A DNA stretch of 64,000 bases from Gigantopelta aegis (lineage: Eukaryota > Mollusca > Gastropoda > Neomphalida > Peltospiridae): assembly GCF_016097555.1 (NCBI RefSeq), contig NC_054711.1, forward strand, positions 38,334,152 through 38,398,151. The letters are read 5' to 3'. The position numbers and the translations under genes are program-made. The notes under the pieces are model-generated. The model ran no database searches. It was not told the DNA's origin and saw only the letters and a list, made by a program, of their open reading frames with translations. Shown here piece after piece: positions 47,289 through 58,233 of the stretch (positions are counted from its first letter, which is position 1; each line of letters begins with the position of its first letter).

Positions 47289-47488
47289 GTTCCTGTTCAG
47301 ATTAATTTTGTACAGAAGCTTCAAGGTTCAAAACCATTTCATATACATGTGTTCATATTCGCTCCTGACAAATATTCCTTTCATCTGTGTTTATGAGTGC
47401 TAGTTTTTATTTAGCAAACTAGTCTGGGAATGGCAGTCCTCTTTTGGCGGTGCAAGAGGGATGTAGTGCTCAGTAAATAATCTCCCCG

Positions 47489-47648
47489 GAAGTGGCTTTA
47501 AAGCGTTCGCCTGATTCGCAGTCGGTCTACGGTCGATCCCCGTCTGTGGGCCCATTGCGCCATTTCTCGATCTAGCCTGTGCACCATGACTGGTATATCA
47601 AAGGCCGTGGTATGTGCTGGCCTGTGTGTGAGATGGTGCATATACTAT
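47489..47648 (+). mobile_element. SINE head T, 3' truncated
   Basis: Box B (cggtcgatccc) and body to gagatggtgcatat. It lies about 180 bp upstream of the secreted protein start codon. Confidence 0.85.
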
Positions 47649-47831
47649 TTAAAAACACAAAGTCTCCATTGGTAGGATTCGAACCTACTGCAGCGATTCG
47701 CATGGCATTTGACAGCGTGTGATAGTTTCATGGAATCATCCACTATTTTACCAAGGGCCCATTCGTCTCTGCATTGTGCCGATATACGGCCCTGATCATG
47801 TATTGCGGTTTTATCTCATGTTTCAGTCGCC

Positions 47832-48036
47832 ATGGAGTGCACGTTGTTGCTGATGCTGTGTGTTGCGTCGACCGCAATGGCCGACTGGGACAACCTCGTC
47901 AACTCTCCAGCCGGAAGAATGTGGCTCGCCAAACAGCACATGATGGCGCATGCGCAAGGTATGCCTTCTTCCGACAGGTCACCGCTAGCGATTGCACACA
48001 ACGTCCTTCACCTCAAGGACGACAAGCAGGGTGAAG
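47832..48036 (+). CDS. Secreted protein gene, exon 1 (signal peptide)
   Basis: The ATG at 47832 opens MECTLLLMLCVASTAMA, an ideal signal peptide, followed by DWDNLVNSPAGRMWLAKQ. The donor is g|gttagt at 48037 (phase 1). A good acceptor (ctcatgtttcag) ends at 47826, only five bases before the ATG, so a non-coding first exon probably lies upstream. Its location is not seen. Confidence 0.8.
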
Positions 48037-48984
48037 GTTAGTCTCGTTAATCAAAGACTCGTGAGTACGACATCCAATGGCCGATGGTTTATTAATCAAT
48101 GTGCTCTACTGTTGTCGTTAAACAAATGTATAACTCAAGACTACACGTAAGAATTATTAAGTGTTTGACATCCAATAACCGCTGATTGTGTGAATAATCA
48201 GTGTGTTCTAATGGTGTCGTTAAACAAACGTTTAACTCAATACTATATATATGTCAGAATTACCAAATGTTTAACATCCAATAGCCGATGATTAATTAAT
48301 CGACGTGCTCTAGTGGTGTCGTTAAACAAAATAAACTTTACCTCAAGACTATAAGTCAGAATTATTAAAGGTTTGACATCCAACAGCTAAAGTGCTCTAG
48401 TGGTGTCGTTAACTTCAACGAAAGACTATATGTCACAGTTACCAATTTTGCCAAATGCCCATTCGACCCTGCATTGAGCAGGCAGATGTATGACCCCTGA
48501 CCATCTATTACGTTATCTATTTTGTTATTCAGATCTAATAGCTGATTATTAATTAATCAGTGTGCTCTAGTCGTTTCATTAAACAATATCCACTTAAGCA
48601 TTTTAAACTGTCAGTTTGTCTAGATAGGAAATCAAGTGAATCTTTTTTACTGTACCCTTTGAATCCTTCTTTACAGCAATACGATTTTGATACAAATTTT
48701 CTTCACAGATTCTTCAGCGGTCTCTGGTTTTAATAAACCCTGGCACCACCATGATGAACCGTACTATCACCACGGCCTTAACCTTCACCACGACCTTGAC
48801 CTTCACCACGGCCTTGACCTTCACCACGATGTGCACGAGCCGTACTTCCACCACAACCTCCACGAGCACATGGTCGAACACAAGGCTATGGAGGAACACA
48901 ACAATTATCACAGATTCCTGTGGGCGAAGGAACAGAAGGAGAGAGAGGCGGTTCAGGAATGGCTTCAGGTGAGAGTAAGAAATG

Positions 48985-49074
<90 letters not shown>

Positions 49075-52000
49075 GCTGTGGGCGAAGTAACAGAAGAGAA
49101 AGGCGGTTCAGGAATGGCTCTAGGTCAGTGTAAGAATTGGATGGATGGAGAGAAGGTGAGGGAGGAATGCATGGATGGATGGAGAGAGTGAGCGTAAAAG
49201 CCGAATGGCTAGCTGGAAGTATGGGGAGGTAAGGTATGGATGGATGAAGAAATGAACGGATGGATGGAAGGACGGATTGACGATGGAGAAATGAAGTGAT
49301 GGAGGCAGGCAGGTGTGAATACATGGATGAGTGGATGAATGGACTAACGAAAAGACTGACAATGTTTTCAGCATAAAAGTCACTGACCTACAATGGATCG
49401 ATGGAAGGATAGACTGATGGATGAATGGATGGATGGATGGATGGATGGATAGATAAAAGGTAGAATAAACGGATGATTGGATGGATGGAATGAGAGAGAT
49501 AGAGGGAAGAATAGATGGAATAGATGGAACGTATAAAAATAGATGATAGACGAACGCATGAATTGATGCATGCATGGAAAGATGGATAAAAGGGTGGAAC
49601 GCAGGATGCATTTATAGATGAATGGATGGAAGGTAGAAAGGATGGATGATGGAAGAAAAAGAATGGAAGGAAGGAAGAAAGGTGTATGGATAGTAGGGCC
49701 TACACGAGACCCCGACCCGAGTATCCAACACTTACACTAGATGATAATGAGACTAAGGAATAAAGTGAAGTAGTATTATGTATCTTAATTCCAGCACTGA
49801 ACATAGATGTCAGTTCATGCCATTGTATTGCATTGCACATCTTCTCATAGCCCTGTTACATGGGCGTACATAGGATTTTGAAAAGGGGGCTTCCAAAATA
49901 GATTGCAGATATATTGGGCATATATTTCTATATTGAGTTTTGAAAAGGGGGCTTCCAAAATAGATTGCAGAGATATTGGGCATATATTTCTATGTTGAGT
50001 AAATATAATAATGTCAGATATCAATGTCAGATATATTAAATTTAAAAAAAAAGCGATTTCGGGGGGGGGGGGGGGGGGGGGTTCGGTCGAACCCATCGAA
50101 CCCCCCTATGTACGCCCATGTGTAATGTAACCGGTTGCAAGCATATCGCAAAATGACGTATACAAATATAATGAAATTAGAATGCTCCTCCTTGCACGGT
50201 GCTTGAACTGTAATAGGATATAGGTACATTAATATGTTATCCTATCTTATTTCTTTCACGGGTACTCGAGTATTGTGAACGGACTCGAGTCTTGCTAGAC
50301 TCGACCCGTGCCCGAGTACTCGAGTACATAGGTACTTGATGACAGGATAATAAAGTTAAAACCATTTCCCAATGACACTTTGTATAATATCTACATTTGA
50401 TATTTCATAGCATCTTTATAAACCAGTTTAGAGATTTAAAAAGTATAATTAATTATTTTTTAATTATTTCTAGTCTGTTTTAAAATTTATATTTTTGCGT
50501 TCAGTGTTGGGAAAAGGCTTGTACCAATATAGGCTACGTGTTAGTGGTTAGGACGATAATTTATGGAAATAAAACAAGCTTTCTAATAATTATTGTAAAT
50601 ATTATTATCTTTGTTCTTTTTTTCTTTCTCTTTGAACATAGCAATATTTTTAGGGGTTTGTATGTAGGCTAGTGCATGCCTTAGAGTTTTTTTTTTTTGG
50701 GGGGGGGGGGGGGGTTATATTGTGAATAATTAAATTATTCTGTCATCAAGTGCCTATGCTCGAGTACTCGTAGAGATCCCAATGGATAGAGGATGGGTTT
50801 AAGGAGAAATCATTATGCAAATATGTATGATAGAGCCTCTTTGAAATTGCTCCACTCTTATAACAGGAGAAGGAGAACGAGAAAAGGAAGTTCCAACAGT
50901 TCCAGAAGCTGATGGACTTCCACAAGGAGCAGCACAAGAGAGTGGCCGACATGATGAAGTGGAACGCCCTCATCAAACTCCGCGCTGAGGTATGACGTCA
51001 TGTCAATAGAAATTACACACCCCACGCCCCCCAGTGAATGTGTGTCCAATTGGCGTAAAGTGTTATGGGCTGGGTTGTAGGCTTGACCTCCCGTACTCTA
51101 CACAAAGGAGTGACGCCAATTAATTATATATATATAATGAGTGGATCCTACCCTCTTGCAGAATTATAGCGTCATTTTAATCATCAATCAAGTACTTTGT
51201 AAGTATTGATCTGTAAGGCGTTGTTTGATTACTTTGGGAGATAAATATGATATATCCTCATTATCCCAGGCTTCTATAAATCCAAGATCATAAAGTAGAG
51301 ATTCCACACATGCAGCCCAGTTCTTACATTATCCCAGGCTTCTATAAATCCAAGTTCATAAAGTAGAGATTCCACACATGCAGCCCAGTTCTTACATTAT
51401 CCCAGGCTTCTATAAATCCAAGATCATAAAGTAGAGATTCCACACATGCAGCCCAGTTCTTACATTATCCCAGGCTTCTGTAAATCTAAGTTCATAAAGT
51501 GGAGATTCCACATATGCAGCCCAGTTCTTACAATTTCTAATGCATGTCGAAACCCCTGTGGTATATGAGCATGTAAACAAATTTCCGATCGGATCAAGAC
51601 TTGCGAGCTAAGTTTCTAGAGGAGGGAGGGGTCGCGTGACCCTGATACGAAACATGTATTACAAAAAGAAAAATCGCATTGAATAGAGAGCTTTTAGACC
51701 ACCGACCTCGCAGCTTCCCCTGCATATCCGTCCGATATATTCTCATTACATAGCGCCTAGTAACGGTGATTATTTATTACTTCCACAGAAAGTGAAGGAC
51801 TACCAGTTCGGACTTCTCATGAAGCACTTCGAGGACAAGAAGATGAAGTACATCTTTGAGACGATCTTTGGTCTGGTGAAGTTCTGCAAGTCCAAGGACA
51901 CCATCAACAGCATGCATAAGTACCTGGCGCCAAAGGGGACGAAACCAGCCAATGGGACGGACAGTCTCTTCGACTTTGGCGCCGATCTTGAATCTGATTG

Positions 52001-52970
52001 GCCAAACCCGTGGAGTGGTGTTCTGCCCAAACCCAAAACCAGCGCGGAAGCCAAGAAGATGTTCTTTAAAGTAAGACGTTGTTAATAGTTAAAGACAGGC
52101 CTCGGTAGTGCCATGGTTAAGCCGTCGGACATAAGGCTGGTAGATACTGGGTTGGATATAAGCACGAAAATACGTATAAAAAGAAGAAAGTAAAGTTTGT
52201 TTTGTTTAACGACACCCTTAGTACACATTGATTAATTAATCATCGGCTATTGGATGTCAAACATTTTCTAATTTTGACTCTAATCATCAGGGGAAACCCG
52301 CTACATTTTTCACAATGCAGCAAGGGATCTTTTATATGCACTTTCCCACAGACAGGAAAGCACATATCACGGCCTTTGTCCAGTTGTGGTGTACTGGTTG
52401 GAAGAAGAAGACCATCGGTGTGCCCATTTTGGCAATTTCTCGCTCTAGCCAGTGCACAACTTCTGGTATATCAAAGGTCGTAGTATGTGCTCTCCTGTTT
52501 TTGGGGATAATGTAGCGGATTTTTTTCTCTAAGACGATATGTCAAAATTACCAAATGTATACGATCACGCAGCGAATTGATAGTATACTGCCTCGCTCTA
52601 CCACTTGAAACACGGGAGCTGCAGGGCGAATATGATCATATCAATGAGTAATGCTTGATGTACATCAGTAAGCTATACAAACTTTTATACGTTAGTGTCA
52701 TCGACAAATAAGAACAATAGTTTGAATTAGGAAAATTTGATCTGATGTCATATACATTTGTACAATGTACAGCGGCGGATCCAGAAAATCCATTTGGGGG
52801 GGGGGGCGCAGTGACATGAGGTGGAATGCAAAAGGAACTTTGGGAGGGGGGAGGTTTGGAGGGGAATGGTAAAAAAAAAAGAAGATAATTAATATATAAT
52901 AAAATTATTACTATCGCCAAATTTAGGGGGGGGGGGGACCCTTGGGGCCCCCTAGATCCGCCTCTGATGT

Positions 52971-53014
<44 letters not shown>

Positions 53015-53069
53015 TAGTTATATATATAGTTATATATAGTTATATATACACATAGACATAGACATAGAC

Positions 53070-53107
<38 letters not shown>

Positions 53108-53593
53108 TTGACCTAGTTTATCTGTGCAAGTTGGGGATACTTCTAAGCTAGTCTTGGGAGTGACAGTCCTCCTACAGGCGGTACAGGAGAGTGGCCCATG
53201 GAAGCAATCACCCATGCCTAAAACGCCCTTTCGACTCTGCTTTGTGCAGAAATACTATTTTGATCACGGAATATGGTTTTGTCATTCATATTCATTCATA
53301 TTCATGCTTTTTGTTTCTTTTTTTTTTTACATCAGGGCCTAGTAAACACTTTGTGTGCCAGTGCTAAAACCTACGTAAAACACGTGAAGGCGATGGCGGC
53401 GCAGATTAACGGACTAGGCGGCGTATTGGGCGGCGCTGGGATGGACATGGGTGTTGGCGGTGGAGATATAGGCGGAAACGGAAATGGCACTCCCAGTGGT
53501 GGAAATGGCGGAAATCTGTCAGATCGAGGCTTTAATGGCGGTGACGGCGGTAACGGCGGTAACGGTGGCAACAGCCAAACCATGAACGTGTGA
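47832..53593 (+). CDS. Predicted secreted His-rich / Gly-rich protein, five exons, family unknown
   Basis: Exons 47832-48036, 48709-48968, 50867-50989, 51789-52070 and 53336-53593 join in frame to a protein of about 375 residues. All introns are GT-AG and phases match (1, 0, 0, 0). Residues 1-17 form a typical signal peptide with a likely cut after AMA. Residues 81-137 hold 19 histidines in 57 residues, including three copies of an L-x-L-H-H unit. Residues 138-290 are charged, probably helical, with one Cys (229) and an N-glycosylation sequon at Asn 251. Residues 316-375 are Gly/Asn-rich (27 Gly of 60). The mature chain has only two cysteines (229, 297). There is no catalytic motif and no family I recognise. 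A secreted structural or metal-binding role, for example in a matrix, mucus or egg covering, is inference only. Confidence 0.8.
48050..48590 (+). repeat. Array of SINE tails in intron 1 of the secreted protein gene
   Basis: Five copies of only tail A (tttgacatccaatagccgat..gtgctctagtggtgtcgtta), ending near 48128, 48230, 48330, 48410 and 48590. None has a head or body. Confidence 0.85.
48709..48968 (+). CDS. Secreted protein gene, exon 2 (His-rich)
   Basis: Acceptor attttcttcacag, donor gtgaga at 48969. The first two bases complete an Asp codon. It encodes SSAVSGFNKPWHHHDEPYYH and on to EAVQEWLQ. Three 18-bp near-repeats (cttgaccttcaccacg...) between about 48778 and 48832 generate the LHH motifs. 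The frame stays open into the adjoining (GA)n intron repeat, giving an artefactual Arg-Glu tail. Confidence 0.8.
48990..49071. repeat. (GA)n microsatellite in intron 2
   Basis: About 40 GA units begin some 20 bp after the exon 2 donor. It is followed by a copy of the exon end at 49072-49150. Confidence 0.97.
49072..49150 (+). repeat. Duplicate of exon 2 end and its donor region
   Basis: ctgtgggcgaagtaacagaa and ggcggttcaggaatggctc repeat 48918-48990 of exon 2 and intron 2. The donor gtgaga is changed to gtcagt. Confidence 0.9.
49190..49690. repeat. GGAT-rich minisatellite
   Basis: Irregular repeats of atggatgg and relatives. On the minus strand it gives spurious Ser/His/Pro-rich ORFs. Confidence 0.85.
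49859..50120. mobile_element. MITE with CATGGGCGTACATAGG ends
   Basis: CATGGGCGTACATAGG at 49859 is exactly mirrored at 50105-50120. The interior has a 60-bp direct duplication (ttttgaaaagggggcttcc twice) and a G-run. It lies in intron 2 of the secreted protein gene. Confidence 0.8.
50867..50989 (+). CDS. Secreted protein gene, exon 3
   Basis: Acceptor ctcttataacag, donor gtatga at 50990. There are 41 codons, phase 0, beginning EKENEKRKFQQFQKLMDFHK and ending LIKLRAE. It is strongly charged and predicted helical. Confidence 0.78.
51260..51532. repeat. 68-bp satellite, four copies, intron 3 of the secreted protein gene
   Basis: attatcccaggcttctataa begins at 51260, 51328, 51396 and 51464. 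The copies are nearly identical. Confidence 0.95.
51789..52070 (+). CDS. Secreted protein gene, exon 4
   Basis: Acceptor ttattacttccacag, donor gtaaga at 52071. The 94 codons begin KVKDYQFGLLMKHFEDKKMK and include YIFETIFGLVKFCKSKD, the sequon NGT, and a WPNPWSG segment. Codon use and GC content stand out from the AT-rich flanks. Confidence 0.82.
52097..52165 (+). mobile_element. Fragment of a head-D SINE
   Basis: aggcctcggtagtgccatgg to gctggtagatactggg, directly after exon 4 of the secreted protein gene. Confidence 0.65.
52187..52404 (-). mobile_element. SINE tail A, 5' truncated
   Basis: aaagtttgttttgtttaacg to gtggtgtactggttgg, minus strand. Confidence 0.85.
52412..52560 (+). mobile_element. 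SINE body fragment facing the previous copy
   Basis: tgtgcccattttggcaattt to gtcaaaattaccaaatg. Together with 52187-52404 it makes a head-to-head inverted pair. Confidence 0.8.
52771..52966. mobile_element. GGATCCAG-type MITE with ATGTAC flanks
   Basis: The ends are agcggcggatccag and ctagatccgcctctg. ATGTAC flanks both sides (52765-52770 and 52967-52972), a plausible 6-bp duplication. It lies in intron 4 of the secreted protein gene. Confidence 0.7.
52976..53103. repeat. (TA)n microsatellite, intron 4 of the secreted protein gene
   Basis: TA blocks around atagacatagacatagac. Confidence 0.95.
53336..53593 (+). CDS. Secreted protein gene, exon 5 (Gly-rich C-terminus and stop)
   Basis: Acceptor tttttttacatcag, stop TGA at 53591-53593. 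It opens GLVNTLCASAKTYVKHVKAM and then becomes Gly/Asn-rich with GGN triplets to the end (NSQTMNV). Two further N-x-S/T sites lie in the Gly-rich part. Confidence 0.8.
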   Translation, partial: GLVNTLCASAKTYVKHVKAMAAQINGLGGVLGGAGMDMGVGGGDIGGNGNGTPSGGNGGNLSDRGFNGGDGGNGGNGGNSQTMNV

Positions 53594-53656
53594 ACAGTGT
53601 AAATACACGACGGTGTTCTAATAATTTAAGAAAACTCATTGTGAAACATGAATATG

Positions 53657-53671
53657 AATAAAATAAATAAA
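53657..53671 (+). terminator. Overlapping polyadenylation signals of the secreted protein gene
   Basis: Three overlapping AATAAA hexamers start at 53657, 53662 and 53666, about 64 bases after the stop codon. The 3' UTR is therefore short. Confidence 0.65.
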
Positions 53672-54144
53672 ACACTCTCGTAGAAAAGTGTATTTTATTC
53701 ACATCAATATCCGTTTATGGGGGCGTTCAACAATATAGCACTCTTCGGATATCACGTCACTTTATATGTTATTTAAGGGGCGTGTTGCATCCCGTGGGCT
53801 ATAAATGCTTTAGATACCTTCTATGCATCACAAAGAGCAAGAAAAGTCATGATGACATTTTACTTCTTGAAGGGGTGGACTTTGGCGGTCATCTTCGATT
53901 TCAAAATTGCTACCGTTTACACTCGTTTTTCAACAATAACTTGGATTGTGAACATCATATTAGGTCTCACTACACACATGTCATCTGCCATTGAAACCCA
54001 TGTTAAATTGCCCAACTTCAAATTAAGATTGCCAATAGAACGGATTCTCGTTGGCACTAACAACATTTACCATTGCGAATATACATTATATAAGCATTTA
54101 TTTTCACTCCAAAATTTAGAACATTTCCGTCTCAGTTTTTTGCT

Positions 54145-54365
54145 ATATGACCGCATCTGTCTGTAGTACCGGTCCGAACAGGTGGTACATTAACCGATTC
54201 ACTCCGGCTGTCTCTTACGCTATACACTCATGTCCCAAAAGGTCAATGCACAATATTACAAAATAGCATGTTCAAAATACAAACAGAATGTTTACCATTA
54301 AACATACATATTGTTTTAATTCTTCACCATTTCACTCGGAAGTGAATTGTGTAGTGAGACCTTAA
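54145..54365. repeat. Dispersed repeat shared with 2013-2295
   Basis: Second copy, same orientation. It lacks the gaatgaatgaactctcaacc segment. Confidence 0.75.
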
Positions 54366-54628
54366 GAGCTGAATACCATTGGAACCTACTATAAGAGACA
54401 TAATTTATACAAGTTTGTACTGGAGTAATATAACTCACAAGACGTAACAGTTCTATGTTGAACAGACTGACTACCCATTTTTTGCATAAAATACATTTGA
54501 CCAAATAAGTCATCGTTTGTGTTAGACATTTGCAATATTTGCTTAAACATTATAGTTATACACATGAATATTTCATCGAAAGAATCCTTCCATCAGGAGT
54601 ATGAGGCAATGAAGTCATTGAAGTCACT

Positions 54629-54743
54629 GCAGACGCGGATCCAGGGGGGGGGGGGGTCGAGGGGGTCTGGACCCCCCTGCTCGTGACCAGAGAGTTGAGC
54701 CTTTGAAGCCCCCCCCTGCTAAAATTCCTGGATCCGCCCCTGC
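54629..54743. mobile_element. Short GGATCCAGG MITE
   Basis: It is only about 115 bp with ends gcagacgcggatccagg and cctggatccgcccctgc. The middle is G-rich then C-rich. Confidence 0.75.
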
Positions 54744-54938
54744 ACTGAAGTAATCACTAAAAACAAACCCTCAGAATGAGCTTCATAGCTACATCCATCG
54801 ATTCTGTCCCAGGCAAATCAAGGGCGTCGGAAGGAATTTGACATTGTGGCGGCGGAGAGGGTGGGTGTGGAAGTGTGTGTGTGTGTGTGTGGGGGGGGGT
54901 ATTCCCTCTTGAAACATTAGATCAAAGATATCTACTTT

Positions 54939-55132
54939 TGGGCGATTAAGTTAGAATATTATTATTTAAGAGAAAGAACACAAAAATATGTACGGTTATG
55001 TGCTGTTCACGTAACACCTCACTGAGAGCGTCATTGGCACCGTGCAATTTAAAAATTGCTGTATATTAATACAAAGTGTTACATTACACTCTCTCTTAAC
55101 TACAATTAATAATTGGACTTGCATTTGTGTGT
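54939..55132. repeat. Second copy of the SINE-flanking repeat
   Basis: It runs gcgattaagttagaatatta to ttgcatttgtgtgtgg, same orientation and same position relative to the SINE as 2615-2807. Confidence 0.8.
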
Positions 55133-55462
55133 GGAGGCGGTACATAGCTCAATGGTACAGCGCTTGCTTGATGCGCGGTCGATCTGGGATCGATCCCGTC
55201 AGTAGGCCCATTGGGCTATTTCTCGTTACAGCCAGTGCACCACGACTGGTATATCAAAGGCCGTAGTATGTGCTATTCTTTCTGTGGGATGGTGCATATA
55301 AAATATCCCTTGCTTCTAATCGAAAAGAAGCTCATGAAGTGGCGACAGCGGGTTTCCTCCTTTAATATATATGTTGTCCTTAACCATATGTCCAACGCCA
55401 TATAACCGTAAATAAAATGTGTTGAGTGCGTCGTTAAATAAAACATTTCCTTCTTTCCTTCC
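55133..55462 (+). mobile_element. SINE head T with tail B, full length
   Basis: gaggcggtacatagctcaat to aaaacatttccttctttcc. Its 5' flank matches that of the copy at 2808. Confidence 0.9.
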
Positions 55463-55556
55463 ATTTTTGTGGAACACCTGTTTGGCCGAGTAAAGAAAAA
55501 TTATATATTATCAGTTTACAAGAAACACATTTTAATGATAAAGACAATGTTAAAGT

Positions 55557-55620
55557 GGTTTGTTTGTTTGTTTGTTTGTTTGTTTGTTTGTTTGTGTTTG
55601 TTTGTTTGTTTGTTGTTGTT
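55557..55620. repeat. (GTTT)n microsatellite
   Basis: Some 14 gttt units with one gtgttt interruption. Confidence 0.95.
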
Positions 55621-55934
55621 GGGTGTTTTTTTTTTTTTTATCCCACTGCCCCTTTCCTTTCTCTCCTTTGAATTCCGTCTCATTTCTGACTGATCTGGCA
55701 ACTCCTCCTATCTTTCAACTTCTTTCGCTGTCCACCTCCACATCCCAGCCCTTGTCTCCAACACGTGCTTGTCTCTTGTGGCTATCTGTGCCACACATCT
55801 ACCATTCTCCATCAGTGATCATTAGTTACTTCTGGCATTATTAAGAGGCACTTGTAACCACCTACTATACACCCCTACTACCGGCGGTCGTTAGTGCCGT
55901 GGGTCAGACCAGCTTTATTAACGGCAGAGGACGA

Positions 55935-56091
55935 GCGGTGGGCCCACTGAGTTAACGTTCCAGCCAGTGCACCACAACTGGTATTTCAAAGGCCTGGTAT
56001 GTGCCATCCTCTCTGTGGGATGGTACACATAAAAGATCCCTTGCTATTAATAGACAATGTAGTGGGTTTCCTCTCTAAGACTATACGCCTT
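55935..56091 (+). mobile_element. SINE body fragment
   Basis: cggtgggcccactgagttaa to cctctctaagactatacgcc. Confidence 0.8.
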
Positions 56092-56310
56092 AGGGTTGGG
56101 GTGGGTGGGAGAGGGGACCGTCCGCGTTGGCAAGTGCAAAACGAGCACCAGCACCCCACCCCCACCTCCAATTTGTGCGACAGTTATAATTTTATTATAT
56201 ATTAATTTTCTGGTTTTTTTTACGATCCCCTCCAAACCTCCCCCAAAGTTCCCTTGGCATTCCGCCTCATATCATTGCTTGATAATGTATTTTCTGGATT
56301 CGCCACTGAC
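56092..56310. mobile_element. Truncated GGATCCAG-type MITE, reverse orientation
   Basis: The right end tattttctggattcgccactg is the complement of the usual left end. The interior motif ccccaaagttcc matches 52771-52966 in reverse. The other end is lost at the junction with a SINE. Confidence 0.55.
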
Positions 56311-57036
56311 GTGAGAATAAAACAGTAACCACTACATAATAAACGATAATGATTGGTCGAAACACCCGCACGGACGATTGGCCTCAGATCAGTTATCTTC
56401 CTATTTGGTTGTCCGGAAATTTGTCCGCTCAAGTAGTCTGCTGTTTGACTGTGATTAGTTCATGGCAGACAGCTATGAAGTGGCAACTATTTGACTGAAG
56501 TGACAGGGGAGAGCATGTAGTTTATAAACATGTGTAACTTGTTGACATTGAAGACTTATTTGTGGTAATTCCGGCCCATGCATGAAAAGTTGTGGGTTTT
56601 TTTTTGGTGTAAAATGGGTGTAGTCCGGCCACATTTAGTGGGTGTGTTTGTTTAAACCAATACCCTGGGAGAAAGAGCTGGACAACAGGGGTTGTCCTTT
56701 TCAGGGTATGTTTTCCTTGGGCAGGCAAAGGTACATAAAGAAATCCATGGGCCTGCTGATATTAATAAAAATGTAATTGTGGATTTGACCAATTCGCCCC
56801 AATCGTTGGCGAAAAACATCACAACTTAACATATTAAATACGGGAAATCCTAGTAAACTGATAAAAACATTAATTAATTCAAGGTAAACTAAACAGTTAT
56901 GTACCATAGGCCTATAAAACACATTAGTGAAAGGTGTACGCTAGAACATTTACACGGGATTCACACATTTCACTCACTGTTACATGTATCAATCACTAAT
57001 ACACACATTACATGAAGAAACCCGTCAGCACCTATC

Positions 57037-57332
57037 ATTGATGCGCGGTCGGTTTGGGATCGATCCCCGCCAGTGGGCCTATTGCGCTATTTCTCGCTCC
57101 AGCCAGTGCACCACGACTGGTACACCAAAGGCCGTGGTATGTCATGTGCTATCCTGTCTATGGGATGGTGCATATAAAAGATCCCTTGCTGCTAATCGAA
57201 ATGAGTAGCCCATGAAGTGGCGGAAGCGGGTTTCCTCTCTCAATATCTGTGTGGTCCTTAACCATATGTCTGACGCCATATAACCGTAAATAAAATGTGT
57301 TGAGTGCGTCGTTAAATAAAACATTTCCTTCC
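57037..57332 (+). mobile_element. SINE head T (box B onward) with tail B
   Basis: attgatgcgcggtcggtttg to aaaacatttccttccta. Confidence 0.88.
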
Positions 57333-57559
57333 TATCATTCTAATTTGTATTAAAATATTATTTTTTTGTAAATAATTTCAGTTTGGTTTGACGTAAGAGG
57401 AAAAGTAAAAGTGTTTTGGAAATAGCAAATAAATACTATTTGTGTGTGAAAATGACAAATCTATCGGCTATTAAATAAATACATTCTAGTAAATTCCATA
57501 GTTTGAAAAAAAAGGCGTTCATTGTGGTGAAAATGAAAAATATAGCGGTTTTACACTCT

Positions 57560-57634
57560 ATGACTGTGTCAAAATGACATCCAATAGCCGATGATAGTGC
57601 TCTAGTGGTGTTGTTGAACAAAACAAACTTTAAC
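57560..57634 (+). mobile_element. SINE tail A fragment
   Basis: gacatccaatagccgatgat to acaaaacaaactttaac. Confidence 0.8.
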
Positions 57635-58233
57635 TGTCTAAATTAGGAAAGCAGTTTCCAAACCGCCGATAAAAACAAAAACGAAAAAGAGATTAAGGAA
57701 ACAGAGTGATCTCCCTTACATGCCACAGCGAAGTTCTCATTTTTTTTGTTGGCAGTAACAGTTGGCACGAGGCGATTAATATAACTTTTGTGGTATTTTG
57801 TACATGCATTTCGTTATTCAATGTTGACTTTTAATCTAGTTTACCAAACAGGTAAGCATATTTTGTGTTGCCCTACCAATGCACGTTTTTTTTTTTTTTT
57901 TCACAAGTTCCAGAGCAAAAAACTAGATTTCTGCCATTCTCGGATTCTAGTATTCATGATTCTGCTGAATTTTCCAAATTTCTGTTGCTGTTGTCGGTGT
58001 TTAAAAATTAATATATTATATTGTTTGTATTAAATGACAGTGTCCTTGCACAATGACAACATTGGCCAACAATAACGAAACAAATAATTTAATAATAATG
58101 TTTGTTTTGATGTCTCATATGTAAAAAAAAAGTCCTGGGAAATGAACCAAAATAGTCCTGGAAAATGAAACCCATTTGAAGTGTATAGTGTATAAACCCA
58201 TTTGATGTGTATGAATCCTGACATGGACGGTGC

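Noticed and set aside
47655..47780. Minus-strand tRNA-like sequence (gtaggttcgaatcctac)
   Set aside because: The T-arm is perfect, but no matching acceptor 5' strand, D-arm or anticodon arm can be drawn; probably another tRNA-derived repeat.
48966..49133. Arg-Glu repeat extension of exon 2
   Set aside because: It is read-through of the donor into the (GA)n repeat; a consensus donor at 48969 and in-frame exon 3 explain the gene better.
49120..49611. Minus-strand Ser/His/Pro-rich ORFs
   Set aside because: Produced by the GGAT minisatellite and (GA)n repeat inside an intron of a + strand gene.
53371..53583. Minus-strand proline-rich ORF
   Set aside because: It is the antisense of the Gly-rich exon 5.
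55133..55210. tRNA gene
   Set aside because: It has A and B boxes but no cloverleaf with matched acceptor stem; it is the head of a SINE. The same applies to all other head copies.
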